Positions 28,997 to 38,800 of a stretch of DNA of 64,000 nucleotides are shown in pieces. The position numbers and the translations under genes are program-made. Every line of letters starts with the position of its first letter. Positions within the stretch are counted from its first letter, which is position 1. A model generated the notes under the pieces. It saw nothing but the letters and a program-made list of their open reading frames with translations. It was not told where the DNA came from and did not search any database. The stretch spans positions 930,001 to 994,000 of the forward strand of contig NZ_JAGING010000001.1 in NCBI RefSeq assembly GCF_017875835.1, given 5' to 3'. The DNA is from Psychrobacter sp. PL19. Lineage in GTDB: Bacteria > Pseudomonadota > Gammaproteobacteria > Pseudomonadales > Moraxellaceae.

Positions 28997-30007
28997 CTAA
29001 GCTTGTAGCTCAAGTAACCGTTGGTAGAGTGCATTTTTCTTTACGCCAGTAATACCTGCGGCCAATGCAGCCGCCTTTTTGACTGACAAATCTTCTAATA
29101 AACGCTGCAATAGCTCATCATGAACACTAAGGTCGTTGTCATCCTGTGTAGCGTTATCGCCAGCTATTACCACCACCATCTCACCGCGCTGCTGATTGTC
29201 ATCAGCTTTGACAAACTCAATTAGAGCGCTAAGCGTGCTTTTATGCACAGTCTCAAAAGTTTTGGTTAGCTCGCGACAAAAAGTGACGCCGCGCTCTGGC
29301 CCGAATACTGCGGCCATATCTTCTAGACTTTTTATAATACGATGCGGCGCTTCATAAAATATTAGGGTTTCAGGGCGCGATTTTAAATCAGTCAATTGTT
29401 TTTGGCGTCCATGAGTCTTAGCTGGCAAAAAACCAATAAAGCTAAAACGGTCTGAGGGTAGACCTGCTACCGACAACGCCGCAATCGCCGCTGAGGCACC
29501 AACAATAGGAGAGACGGCTACCCCAGCAGCATGAGCGGCTTGTACCAGCTGATAGCCAGGATCACTGACCAATGGCGTACCCGCATCACTAATTAATGCG
29601 ACCGAATGACCTTGTTGAATCATCTCAATAATTTTGGGTGTTTGAACCGCGCTGTTATGTTCATGGTACGCCCATAGCTTGTTATGACCTTTGGTTTTAT
29701 GGTCGGTAGTGCTGTCATCTTTATCATTAGGCTTATTTTTATCAGAATTGTTTTTATCAGAACTGGTTTTATCAGAACTGTTTTTTTCGGAATTGTGGCC
29801 AGTATTAGATCCATCGTTATCGCTGCTATCGCCTTTAGTATGAATGCCGAAATGCGCCAATAGCCTACCTGAGGTACGTGTGTCTTCACAAGCAATGATC
29901 GCCACCTGCTTTAAGGTATCGATGGCGCGCGGAGTCATATCGCTTAGATTACCAATGGGGGTTGCAACGATATACAGACAAGCTGGCATCGTAGTAGGGA
30001 TAGCCAT
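28997..30007 (-). CDS. rsmI: 16S rRNA (cytidine-1402-2'-O)-methyltransferase
   Basis: 336 residues from ATG 30007, which has GAGG 5 nt upstream and gives the family start (ACLYIVATPIGNLSDMTPRA); the frame is open 22 codons further upstream. Tetrapyrrole-methylase fold with ACEDTRTSGRLL, LISDAGTPLVSDPG and the FYEAPHRI segment. It methylates the ribose of C1402 in 16S rRNA. Residues ~56-110 are an extra Asn/Ser/Asp/Lys-rich insertion between the first domain strands and the conserved YHEHN, which explains the length above the usual ~280. Divergent from yraN (160-bp gap). Confidence 0.94.
   Translation of the reverse strand: MAIPTTMPACLYIVATPIGNLSDMTPRAIDTLKQVAIIACEDTRTSGRLLAHFGIHTKGDSSDNDGSNTGHNSEKNSSDKTSSDKNNSDKNKPNDKDDSTTDHKTKGHNKLWAYHEHNSAVQTPKIIEMIQQGHSVALISDAGTPLVSDPGYQLVQAAHAAGVAVSPIVGASAAIAALSVAGLPSDRFSFIGFLPAKTHGRQKQLTDLKSRPETLIFYEAPHRIIKSLEDMAAVFGPERGVTFCRELTKTFETVHKSTLSALIEFVKADDNQQRGEMVVVIAGDNATQDDNDLSVHDELLQRLLEDLSVKKAAALAAGITGVKKNALYQRLLELQA
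29736..29795 (-). repeat. In-frame 15-bp minisatellite within rsmI
   Basis: Four 15-bp units (29736, 29751, 29766, 29781) of the type TTTTTATCAGAACTG as read on the plus strand, each coding five residues of the N/S-S-D-K-N/T type. They form the core of the RsmI insertion. Confidence 0.92.
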
Positions 30008-30167
30008 GAAAACCTCGAAGATGTGAAAAATAGATAATGCTGAGCCACTACCAACCAAACGCCACTCATACAAGTGGTCACTAATAGGTAGTAAAGGCGC
30101 AAAAGTAGCTAGTTTAGCATGATATGCTATGATAACTTTGAAATGTTAATCTAGGGTAGGCAGTGCT

Positions 30168-30815
30168 ATGGCTAATGGTAATGCTAATAACAATGCTGAC
30201 AAAAACGCCAATAAAAGTACCAATAAAAGTACTAGTAAAAGTACTCATAAAGGCAACTCTCACCGCCCGTTGGCGTTGACGTCACCGAAGCAGCGCCAAG
30301 GTAGTTATTTTGAGCGCCAGGCATGTGAGTTTCTACAAGCGCAAGGATTGTTATTAGTTGCACAAAATTGGCAGCAGCCCAAAGTGGGTGAGCTAGATCT
30401 GGTAATGGTAGAATCAGGACCGGCCTGGTCGACTTTAGTGTTTATTGAAGTGCGTCAGCGGCTGCGTTCAGGTTACGGCGATGCGGCGCTCAGCGTTACC
30501 AAAGCCAAACAACGTAAGATCATTAAAACAGCCAAATACTTTTTAAGTCAGCATCCTAAATATGCCCATTATGACTGCCGGTTTGATGTGATTGCCTATA
30601 ACGTCACACGGCTTGCTAAGAATATGGATAGTGATAAAGGTCATACCACAACAATTGATAGTCATAGAGATTATTCACTTGATATTTCAGCGGATTCTAA
30701 GCAAGCAAACGGTTTAGTAGAACAACCGCTAGTAGAAGATCAACTAATAAAGGACAGCCCAATAAATAGCCAGCCGGAATGGCTGATAGGGGCATTTATG
30801 GCCAAGGCCTGGTAG
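30168..30815 (+). CDS. YraN-family (UPF0102) putative endonuclease
   Basis: 215 residues against the usual ~120. The conserved core spans ~43-150: GSYFERQACEFLQAQGL, the nuclease-like VGELDLVMVE and VFIEVRQR pair (E-x-D...E-x-K/R pattern) and KQRKIIKTAKYFL. The first ~40 residues are a low-complexity Asn/Lys/Ser/Thr segment with three NKST-type repeats from a 12-bp repeat (30210-30245), and the C-terminal ~60 residues are also non-conserved. Function in the family is not settled. Genomic pairing with rsmI and a dolP-like gene is conserved in Proteobacteria. Confidence 0.88.
   Translation: MANGNANNNADKNANKSTNKSTSKSTHKGNSHRPLALTSPKQRQGSYFERQACEFLQAQGLLLVAQNWQQPKVGELDLVMVESGPAWSTLVFIEVRQRLRSGYGDAALSVTKAKQRKIIKTAKYFLSQHPKYAHYDCRFDVIAYNVTRLAKNMDSDKGHTTTIDSHRDYSLDISADSKQANGLVEQPLVEDQLIKDSPINSQPEWLIGAFMAKAW
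30210..30245 (+). repeat. In-frame 12-bp minisatellite at the 5' end of the yraN-type gene
   Basis: Three 12-bp units (AATAAAAGTACC, AATAAAAGTACT, AGTAAAAGTACT) coding NKST, NKST, SKST. Confidence 0.92.
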
Positions 30816-31017
30816 TAGATAGCGATGAACCGTCCATTCAAGTAGTCAATAAAGCAGAGTAACAAGCTGCCGTTACCAAATACCTAACCGCTGATGACAA
30901 AAATTAAGTAAAGTAGCTGAAATAAAATGACTACTATTTGACTGTTATATGACTACTATAAAGTAATTTAAATAATCGAAACAACCCTGCTTTAAACCAT
31001 GCTCTATGAGGTAAATA

Positions 31018-31842
31018 ATGACAAGGATGCATTTGTTCAACGCTACTTTCAAATGGCCGCTCCGCACCACCATAGGTATTATGCTAATGACTAGTATCGT
31101 ACTCACCGGTTGTACAACCAATTATCTGACTAACAGTACCACTGGTACATATGGTGTGCCGATGACTGAACGTACCATTCCGCAGCGTCTGCTGGATCGC
31201 AGTATTGAACATACCGTCAAGATTAATATTTATAGTTTACAAGAGAATTTACAGCAAAATAGCCGTATGAGTATAGATAGCTTTAATAGTGAGGTACTAC
31301 TTAGTGGTGAGGTACCTACTGAGGCGTTCAAAGTGCAAATTGAAAAGGTGGTTAGGTCTATGCCAGATGTACGGCAGGTCTATAATGAACTGGAGGTTAG
31401 TGTGGCTCGAGGCTACAGCTCTACCATTCAAGATGGCTACATCACCTCAAAGCTACTGGCGAAAGTAATCGCTAATAACAACGTAAAGGCCGCGCAAATT
31501 AGAGCGGTGACTAATAATGGTGTGGTTTACATCATGGGAAGGATGACGCCCACTCAGCAAAGTCATGTGATCGATATCGCCACCGGTACGGTGGGTATCA
31601 CTGAGTTGGTCCTGCTAACCACTGTCGTTAATGATAGTGGTGCGCCGATTAGTGATGAGGATATTATGTTTGAGCAGAGTTTAGCCAGTGCCGCGGCTTC
31701 ACCCGCATTTGCAACGCCAATCGTTAGAAATACTAACTCGGCAAGCGCAGCGGGAAATAGCGCACCAGCCGCTGCTGGAACAGAAGATGACGAGCTTGAA
31801 GGATCCTCCAGTCCTTATATTGATTTATATCAAAATCAGTAA
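31018..31842 (+). CDS. BON-domain outer-membrane lipoprotein (DolP/YraP-like)
   Basis: 274 residues. Signal peptide with lipobox VLTGC (lipidated Cys32), then two BON domains (~65-125 and ~143-205; LLSGEVPTEAFKVQIEKVVRSMPDVRQVYNEL and the second IMGRMTPTQQ unit). The last ~60 residues are Ala/Ser/Pro-rich. DolP proteins sit in the outer membrane at the division site and help keep the envelope intact. Its position after rsmI/yraN matches the E. coli yra cluster, here without lpoA and diaA. A 202-bp gap precedes it. Confidence 0.88.
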   Translation: MTRMHLFNATFKWPLRTTIGIMLMTSIVLTGCTTNYLTNSTTGTYGVPMTERTIPQRLLDRSIEHTVKINIYSLQENLQQNSRMSIDSFNSEVLLSGEVPTEAFKVQIEKVVRSMPDVRQVYNELEVSVARGYSSTIQDGYITSKLLAKVIANNNVKAAQIRAVTNNGVVYIMGRMTPTQQSHVIDIATGTVGITELVLLTTVVNDSGAPISDEDIMFEQSLASAAASPAFATPIVRNTNSASAAGNSAPAAAGTEDDELEGSSSPYIDLYQNQ

Positions 31843-32104
31843 AATAGCCAATACAGACATGAATATAAATATGGTGGCTACGGATATCGCTAATAATAAG
31901 CACTAAGTAGCCTATATAAGCTGCTGCTTGCTGGTCGGTACTGCATTTTTATTAGGTGTTGCGTTTTATCTCATATTCTATCTTTCTATTTAAATGACGC
32001 TGACAATTAATCTAAGCAGTCGTAACCGTAAAAATACGGTAAATGCCCAAACAGCCAGTAAAATAACAGTGATCCGTTAAAATGACAGTAATAGAGAAGC
32101 TCAT

Positions 32105-32191
32105 ATGAAAATAAATAGTGCGGTAATGAAAATAAATAGTGCAGTAATGGAAATGAATAGTGCGGTCGGTATATTATTGACTGTGGACTGA
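32105..32191 (+). repeat. Three 21-bp tandem repeats forming a heptad micro-ORF
   Basis: Units at 32105-32125, 32126-32146 and 32147-32167. Read from ATG 32105 they encode three heptads MKINSAV, MKINSAV, MEMNSAV, then GILLTVD and a TGA at 32189-32191 (28 codons). A GAGAAG purine stretch precedes the ATG. Translation is not established. It is the only structured feature in the 370-bp gap 31843-32212 before the esterase gene. Confidence 0.55.
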
Positions 32192-32212
32192 AAAACAATA
32201 AGGGTACTGGAC

Positions 32213-33232
32213 ATGAAGGACTCAAATAAGCCGCTGCAAGATACTGAAATTAACGGTACTGAAATTAATAATCTAACCGCACGTGAACCTGCTCCTGCAA
32301 AGTCAAAAGTATCTAAATCGCGCAGGCTTAAGCTGGCAAGCACTGGTGTGAGCGCCATAGTAGCCATGGGCGGTATCGCTCTGGCGGCACAGCAAGCTCA
32401 AGCAATATCGGTACTAGGTGTGTTAAATGGCATCTCTCCAAGTGGCGGCGTTGGGGTAAGTAAAAATATAGCATATGGTAGCGAACCGCTACAAGATTTA
32501 GACATCTATTATCCTAAGCCGTTAACACAGGCAATGAAAGCACAGAATACCATTAGCAATAGCTATCCTATGGTAGTGTTCGTTCACGGTGGCTCATGGG
32601 AGAGCGGGACCAAAGAAGAGTATGCCTTTGTTGGACAAAGTTTTGCACAAGCGGGCTATGTTACAGCGGTGATTAATTACCGTAAAGCGCCTGAGTACGT
32701 TTATCCTGCTTATGTCAAAGATACCGCCCAAGCTATTGCTTGGAGTTATAATAATGCGGCCAGATTTTATGCCGATCCGCAGCGTTTAGCCGTAGTCGGG
32801 CACTCAGCTGGGGCGTTTAATATGATGGCAGCGGTATCTAATGAGGATTTTTTAGCCCCTTATGGTATTAGCCCTAAAGATATTAGCGCGGTAGTCGGTA
32901 TCGCGGGCCCTTATAGCTATGATTTCCGCAAGTTTAGTAGCGCTACCGCCTTTCCAGCAGAGGCAACGCCCGATGAGGTCATGCCTGATAGACATATTAA
33001 AGGCTCGCAGCCTCCGTACTTATTGCTCACGGCTGAAAATGATGAAATTGTCTATGAATCCAATACCATAAAAATGACTAAAGCGTTAAAAGCGTACGGT
33101 GCGGACGTTGAAAATGGTGAAATTGAAGGTGCAAGTCACGCCACTAGCATCGGCGCGATGGCCTCGCCACTGCGCTGGGTTAATGATGTGCGCGCGCAAG
33201 TATTAACTTATTTAGATAAAGAGCTCAATTAA
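32213..33232 (+). CDS. Secreted or membrane-anchored alpha/beta hydrolase (esterase)
   Basis: 339 residues. A polar ~38-residue N-terminus precedes a hydrophobic segment (~43-62) ending in AQA, so it may be an unusually long signal peptide or a signal anchor. The catalytic domain has the oxyanion motif FVHGGSW, the nucleophile elbow VGHSAGAF, an acidic residue in TAENDEIV and histidine in GASHATS, as in carboxylesterase / BD-FAE-like enzymes. Substrate unknown. AAGGG 8 nt before ATG 32213. Confidence 0.83.
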   Translation: MKDSNKPLQDTEINGTEINNLTAREPAPAKSKVSKSRRLKLASTGVSAIVAMGGIALAAQQAQAISVLGVLNGISPSGGVGVSKNIAYGSEPLQDLDIYYPKPLTQAMKAQNTISNSYPMVVFVHGGSWESGTKEEYAFVGQSFAQAGYVTAVINYRKAPEYVYPAYVKDTAQAIAWSYNNAARFYADPQRLAVVGHSAGAFNMMAAVSNEDFLAPYGISPKDISAVVGIAGPYSYDFRKFSSATAFPAEATPDEVMPDRHIKGSQPPYLLLTAENDEIVYESNTIKMTKALKAYGADVENGEIEGASHATSIGAMASPLRWVNDVRAQVLTYLDKELN

Positions 33233-33385
33233 CACCCTACCAGTATTACCAGTCACTATCAGCGACTTCAACGGGCCAAAGCTCGAACGTATATTAGTAG
33301 AGAGTACTGTAAGACAGTCAAACTCTTGTTATAATGACCCACTATTGAATTCAAAATCTATTTTAAAGACAAAACAGGATATCCT

Positions 33386-33637
33386 ATGAGCATGAACGCT
33401 GACGATTTAATCGCATTTTTACAGCAGCATTTCCCAGAAGCTTTTATTCAAGCTGCCAACCAAGGCAATAAGTTTGATGTGCGAGTGGTTGATGTCAGCT
33501 TTGAAGGTAAACGTTCGGTTCAGCGTCAACAGGCTATTTATGCACTAGTAAACGATAAAATTGCTAGTGGCGATATTCATGCGCTTAACATTCAGGCACT
33601 AACACCAGCTGAATGGGAAATTCAATCACAAGGCTAG
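33386..33637 (+). CDS. ibaG: BolA-family protein IbaG
   Basis: 83 residues. Small BolA fold with VRVVDVSFEGKRSVQRQQAIYALVNDKI; the conserved SFEGKR and the final HALNIQALTPAEW segment match IbaG rather than BolA. IbaG partners with monothiol glutaredoxin in iron-sulfur handling. AGGAT 5 nt before ATG 33386. It is 72 bp before murA, the usual order in gammaproteobacteria, where it follows the mla genes. Confidence 0.9.
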   Translation: MSMNADDLIAFLQQHFPEAFIQAANQGNKFDVRVVDVSFEGKRSVQRQQAIYALVNDKIASGDIHALNIQALTPAEWEIQSQG

Positions 33638-33697
33638 CTCATTGCTTGAGTGTCATAGTTATTCATTTCCACACTCCTTATTTACATTAACAGTTAG

Positions 33698-34978
<1,281 letters not shown>

Positions 34979-35107
34979 CAGCTAACAACTCGCAACTAGA
35001 CGAGTTTTACGTGAGCTAACGTTTTTCATAATGACAGATTAACAATCCCTATCTTATAGTAGACAGACTATAGAGGGTCCCCAACCGTACACGGACATGA
35101 TGCCCCT

Positions 35108-35818
35108 ATGACTGAAAAAACTGAGACTGAGCAAATCGAACACCTACCAACCAGTGTTTTAGTGAATGAAGTGAATGATGAGTTTACTGGATTGACGCTG
35201 GCCTTATCTAAAGGGCGTATTTTAGAAGAAACCATGCCACTATTAAAGGCAGCAGGCGTTGATTTACTCGAAGATCCTGAAGCGTCACGCAAACTTATCT
35301 TTCCGACTTCAAACCCTAATGTCCGTGTACTGATTTTACGGGCCAGTGATGTCCCCACTTATGTGGAACATGGTGCTGCCGACTTTGGAGTCGCTGGTAA
35401 AGACGTATTGCTTGAGCATGGTGCCAATCATGTCTATGAGTTATTAGATTTGCAAATCGCTCAATGTAAGTTAATGACTGCTGGCGTTAAAGGGGCGCCG
35501 CTACCCAATCGCCGTCTGCGCATCGCGACTAAATACGTTAATGTCGCGCGTGCTTACTTTGCCAGTCAAGGTCAGCAAGTCGATGTCATTAAGCTCTACG
35601 GCTCAATGGAACTTGCGCCACTGGTAGGTTTAGGGGATTTAATCGTCGATGTGGTCGATACCGGTAATACGCTACGTGCTAACGGTCTTGAGGCACGTGA
35701 CCATATTTGCGATGTGTCCTCACGCCTCATTGTCAATCAAGTCAGTTATAAGCGCAAATTTGCGCTGCTTGAGCCAATTCTTGATAGTTTTAAAGACAGC
35801 ATCGCTACCGCTTCGTAA
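35108..35818 (+). CDS. hisG: ATP phosphoribosyltransferase catalytic subunit, short form
   Basis: 236 residues, the short HisG that needs HisZ as regulatory partner; hisZ is not in this window. The core starts at [16 protein letters not shown] (~27) after a polar extension unusual for the family; no strong ribosome binding site supports ATG 35108, so a later GTG start is possible. Other motifs: [15 protein letters not shown] and the PRPP loop [17 protein letters not shown]. First step of histidine synthesis. Confidence 0.94.
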   Translation: MTEKTETEQIEHLPTSVLVNEVNDEFTGLTLALSKGRILEETMPLLKAAGVDLLEDPEASRKLIFPTSNPNVRVLILRASDVPTYVEHGAADFGVAGKDVLLEHGANHVYELLDLQIAQCKLMTAGVKGAPLPNRRLRIATKYVNVARAYFASQGQQVDVIKLYGSMELAPLVGLGDLIVDVVDTGNTLRANGLEARDHICDVSSRLIVNQVSYKRKFALLEPILDSFKDSIATAS

Positions 35819-35899
35819 CCCTAAAGCAACTGTTATGACTGATTACGACCGCAAAAAACGCAATCATTGGTAATACAAAGCATGGTCATACGTATTTTC

Positions 35900-35946
35900 A
35901 AACCAGTTTAGCGCTGTAAGATAGATATTGCGTGCTAAACTGGTTT
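35900..35946 (+). terminator. Hairpin between hisG and hisD
   Basis: Perfect 13-bp stem (35900-35912 with 35934-35946) enclosing 21 nt, right arm ending in GGTTTT. It may be a weak terminator or an RNA-processing/stability signal inside the his cluster. The 278-bp gap shows nothing else specific. Confidence 0.5.
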
Positions 35947-36096
35947 TGTGGTCTCTGCTTGCTAAAAAATAAAATATCAGCAACCTCTTAATATCATAGC
36001 AATGAATAAACAGACATGATGTGCTTTATGACTACCAATCAGCGACAGCCCCTTTATTTTTAGAACCGCATTTTAGCTCAAACATAGGATTACGTT

Positions 36097-37392
36097 ATGC
36101 GCCAGTTAAGTACCCAAGATGTCGATTTTGAGCAGCAGTTAACAGCGCTGCTTGCTTTTGAAACGGTTAACGATGCCAACTTGTTAAAAACGGTTGATGA
36201 CATCATCGCTCAGGTACGTGCTGACGGTGATGGCGTGGTATTAGCGTTAACTCAGCAATTTGATCAGCATCCAGCAACGGCTATGAGCGAGTTAGAGCTA
36301 TCAAAAGAGGCGCTCGCTGAAGCTTTTTCGTCTCTTGATGATGAGGTAAGAGCGGCATTAACGACTGCTGCATCACGGGTACAAACCTTTCACGAACGTC
36401 AAGTTCAAGAAACCTGGTATTATAATGATGAACTGGGTAATCGCTTAGGTCAGAAAGTCACCGCACTTGATCGGGTGGGTATTTATGTACCGGGCGGCTT
36501 GGCTTCTTATCCCTCTTCAGTGCTGATGAATGCTATTCCTGCTAAAGTTGCTGGGGTTGCTGAAATTATCATGGTCGTGCCAGCACCAAAAGGCGTACTC
36601 AATCCACTGGTACTGGCAGCAGCACATTTGGCGCAAGTTGATCGAGTCTTTACGATTGGTGGCGCCCAAGCGGTAGCCGCATTGGCGTATGGTACCGAAA
36701 CGATACCAGCAGTGGATAAAATTACTGGCCCAGGTAATAAGTATGTTGCTGCGGCCAAACGGGCAGTGTTTGGGCAAGTGGGCATTGACATGATTGCAGG
36801 TCCCTCTGAAGTGCTGGTGTATGCTGAAGGTGAGGCAGATGACCGTGCCGATTGGCTGGCGATGGATTTATTATCCCAAGCCGAGCATGATCGTATCGCC
36901 CAAGCAATTTTTGTAACTACTAGTGCAGAGCAGCTGGCAGCAGTAGCAGCAGAGATTGAAAAAGCGTTAACAGAGCTGCCAAAAGCAGACATTGCCTGTG
37001 ATTCATTACAAAATCGAGGGGCGCTTATCTTGGTTAAAGACCGAGAGGAGGGCATGGCAGTCATTAATCGGATAGCACCTGAACATTTAGAGCTGTCTGT
37101 TGATGACCCTGATGCGCTGCTTGACGACATTCGTCATGCTGGCGCTATCTTTATGGGTCGTCATACGCCAGAGGCGATTGGTGATTACTGTGCAGGACCG
37201 AATCATGTGTTGCCGACCTCAGGTACTGCAAGATTTTCCTCGCCGCTTGGTGTTTATGACTTTCAAAAGAAGTCATCGATTATTTATTGCAGTGAAAGTG
37301 GTAGTAAGCCACTTGCTGAGACCGCAGATATTTTAGCGCAGCATGAAGACCTAGAAGCGCATGCGCGTTCAGCTCGCTATCGTTATCAGTAA
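36097..37392 (+). CDS. hisD: Histidinol dehydrogenase
   Basis: 431 residues, full length. Motifs include [16 protein letters not shown], the signature [10 protein letters not shown] and zinc/active-site segments SQAEHD and EHLEL. It oxidises histidinol to histidine in two NAD-dependent steps. 63 bp before hisC, 278 bp after hisG. Confidence 0.97.
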   Translation: MRQLSTQDVDFEQQLTALLAFETVNDANLLKTVDDIIAQVRADGDGVVLALTQQFDQHPATAMSELELSKEALAEAFSSLDDEVRAALTTAASRVQTFHERQVQETWYYNDELGNRLGQKVTALDRVGIYVPGGLASYPSSVLMNAIPAKVAGVAEIIMVVPAPKGVLNPLVLAAAHLAQVDRVFTIGGAQAVAALAYGTETIPAVDKITGPGNKYVAAAKRAVFGQVGIDMIAGPSEVLVYAEGEADDRADWLAMDLLSQAEHDRIAQAIFVTTSAEQLAAVAAEIEKALTELPKADIACDSLQNRGALILVKDREEGMAVINRIAPEHLELSVDDPDALLDDIRHAGAIFMGRHTPEAIGDYCAGPNHVLPTSGTARFSSPLGVYDFQKKSSIIYCSESGSKPLAETADILAQHEDLEAHARSARYRYQ

Positions 37393-37455
37393 TGTATTTC
37401 AGCTAATTTCAAATTTATTTTATGATCATCTATGCGGCTAATAGTAGGATAACTT

Positions 37456-38589
37456 ATGAGCGAACAAAAGATTGATAGTAGACTTTGGTCAACCAAAGCA
37501 CGTAACTTGTCACCTTATGTACCTGGCGAACAGTCTGAGCATGATAATTTATGCAAACTAAATACTAACGAAAACCCATTTCCTCCTTCACCAAAAGTAG
37601 GTGAGGCCGTCACCGCTGTTTTGGCGCATCAAGCTGACGAGTTACGCCTGTATCCTGCGCCTGAATCTGACGATTTGCGTGCTGCATTAGCACAATTACA
37701 TGGTTTAGATATCAACCAAGTATTTGTGGGTAATGGCTCGGATGAGGTTTTAGCCCTAGTATTTGCCAGTTTCTTCCTCAAAGAGCGTCCAGTGTTAGCG
37801 CCGGATATTAGCTACAGTTTTTACCCTGTCTATGCCCAAACTTTTGGGGTTGAGCTATTGCAGATTGCACTTGAGGCTGATTTTAGTATCGACCCTGATG
37901 CCTATCGTCAGCCTTGTAGCGGTATTATCATCGCCAATCCAAATGCACCAACGGGGCTATTATTATCGCTAAGCGATATTCGTAAGCTTGCTAGTGAGCA
38001 TTCTAATTCGGTGATTGTCATTGATGAGGCTTATATTGATTTTGCGTACACGGATGAGGGCGGTTCAGACACTGCGGTATCAGCGGTTAGTTTGATTAAC
38101 GAGTTTGATAACATCTTAGTCACACAAACCTTTTCAAAATCTCGTTCGCTTGCTGGACTGCGAGTGGGAATGGCTTTTGGTAATGTATCATTAATCGAAG
38201 CGCTGACCCGTATGAAAAATAGCTTTAATAGCTATCCATTAGATAAGTTGGCACAAGCAGGCGCCACGGCTAGTGTGTTAGATACAGCGTACTTTGAGCA
38301 AACTCTTCAGCAGGTTATAGCGTTACGCGACTCATTGACCGCTCAGCTGACCGCACTGGACTATAAGGTATTGCCATCGCATGCCAATTTCATATTTGCG
38401 CGTCCTAAGGATGGTAATGCCAGTGAAATAGCCCGTGTGTTACGTGAGCAGGGTATTATGGTGCGCCACTTTGATAGACCACGTACTCAGGAGTATTTGC
38501 GTATTACTGTTGGTACCGCCGCACAACATGAGCGTCTCATTAGTGCGCTAAAAGCACTGCAAACCCAGGACGATGCTGTTACTAATTAG
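37456..38589 (+). CDS. hisC: Histidinol-phosphate aminotransferase
   Basis: 377 residues. Class I/II aminotransferase: KLNTNENPFPPSP, NGSDEVLALVF, NPNAPTG, IDEAYIDF and the PLP lysine in FSKSRSLAGLRVG. It converts imidazole-acetol phosphate to histidinol phosphate. Last gene of the hisG-hisD-hisC run. An 8-bp hairpin without T-run (38721-38749) lies in the gap to convergent pabB. Confidence 0.96.
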   Translation: MSEQKIDSRLWSTKARNLSPYVPGEQSEHDNLCKLNTNENPFPPSPKVGEAVTAVLAHQADELRLYPAPESDDLRAALAQLHGLDINQVFVGNGSDEVLALVFASFFLKERPVLAPDISYSFYPVYAQTFGVELLQIALEADFSIDPDAYRQPCSGIIIANPNAPTGLLLSLSDIRKLASEHSNSVIVIDEAYIDFAYTDEGGSDTAVSAVSLINEFDNILVTQTFSKSRSLAGLRVGMAFGNVSLIEALTRMKNSFNSYPLDKLAQAGATASVLDTAYFEQTLQQVIALRDSLTAQLTALDYKVLPSHANFIFARPKDGNASEIARVLREQGIMVRHFDRPRTQEYLRITVGTAAQHERLISALKALQTQDDAVTN

Positions 38590-38800
38590 CAGCTGAAAAA
38601 TGTCTATCGAATACATAAAACTATCCTAGTCAATGCTGGTCAGCTAGGTCAGCCGGCACGCTACAATAGTAATCATACGTATCTGGTAGACAGTAGTTTG
38701 TTGACTTAAGATAGCGATAGGTTCAGGGTTGCGTCCATCTGCCCTGAACTGCTAGGTGGATTATATTTATAGGTCGTCTTATTTAGCTGTCTTTTCTTAA

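Noticed and set aside
36507..37130. 207-codon open frame antisense to hisD
   Set aside because: Shadow of hisD; composition is that of reversed alanine-rich coding sequence.
38721..38749. Terminator between hisC and pabB
   Set aside because: An 8-bp hairpin exists but no T-run follows on either strand, so termination is not supported.
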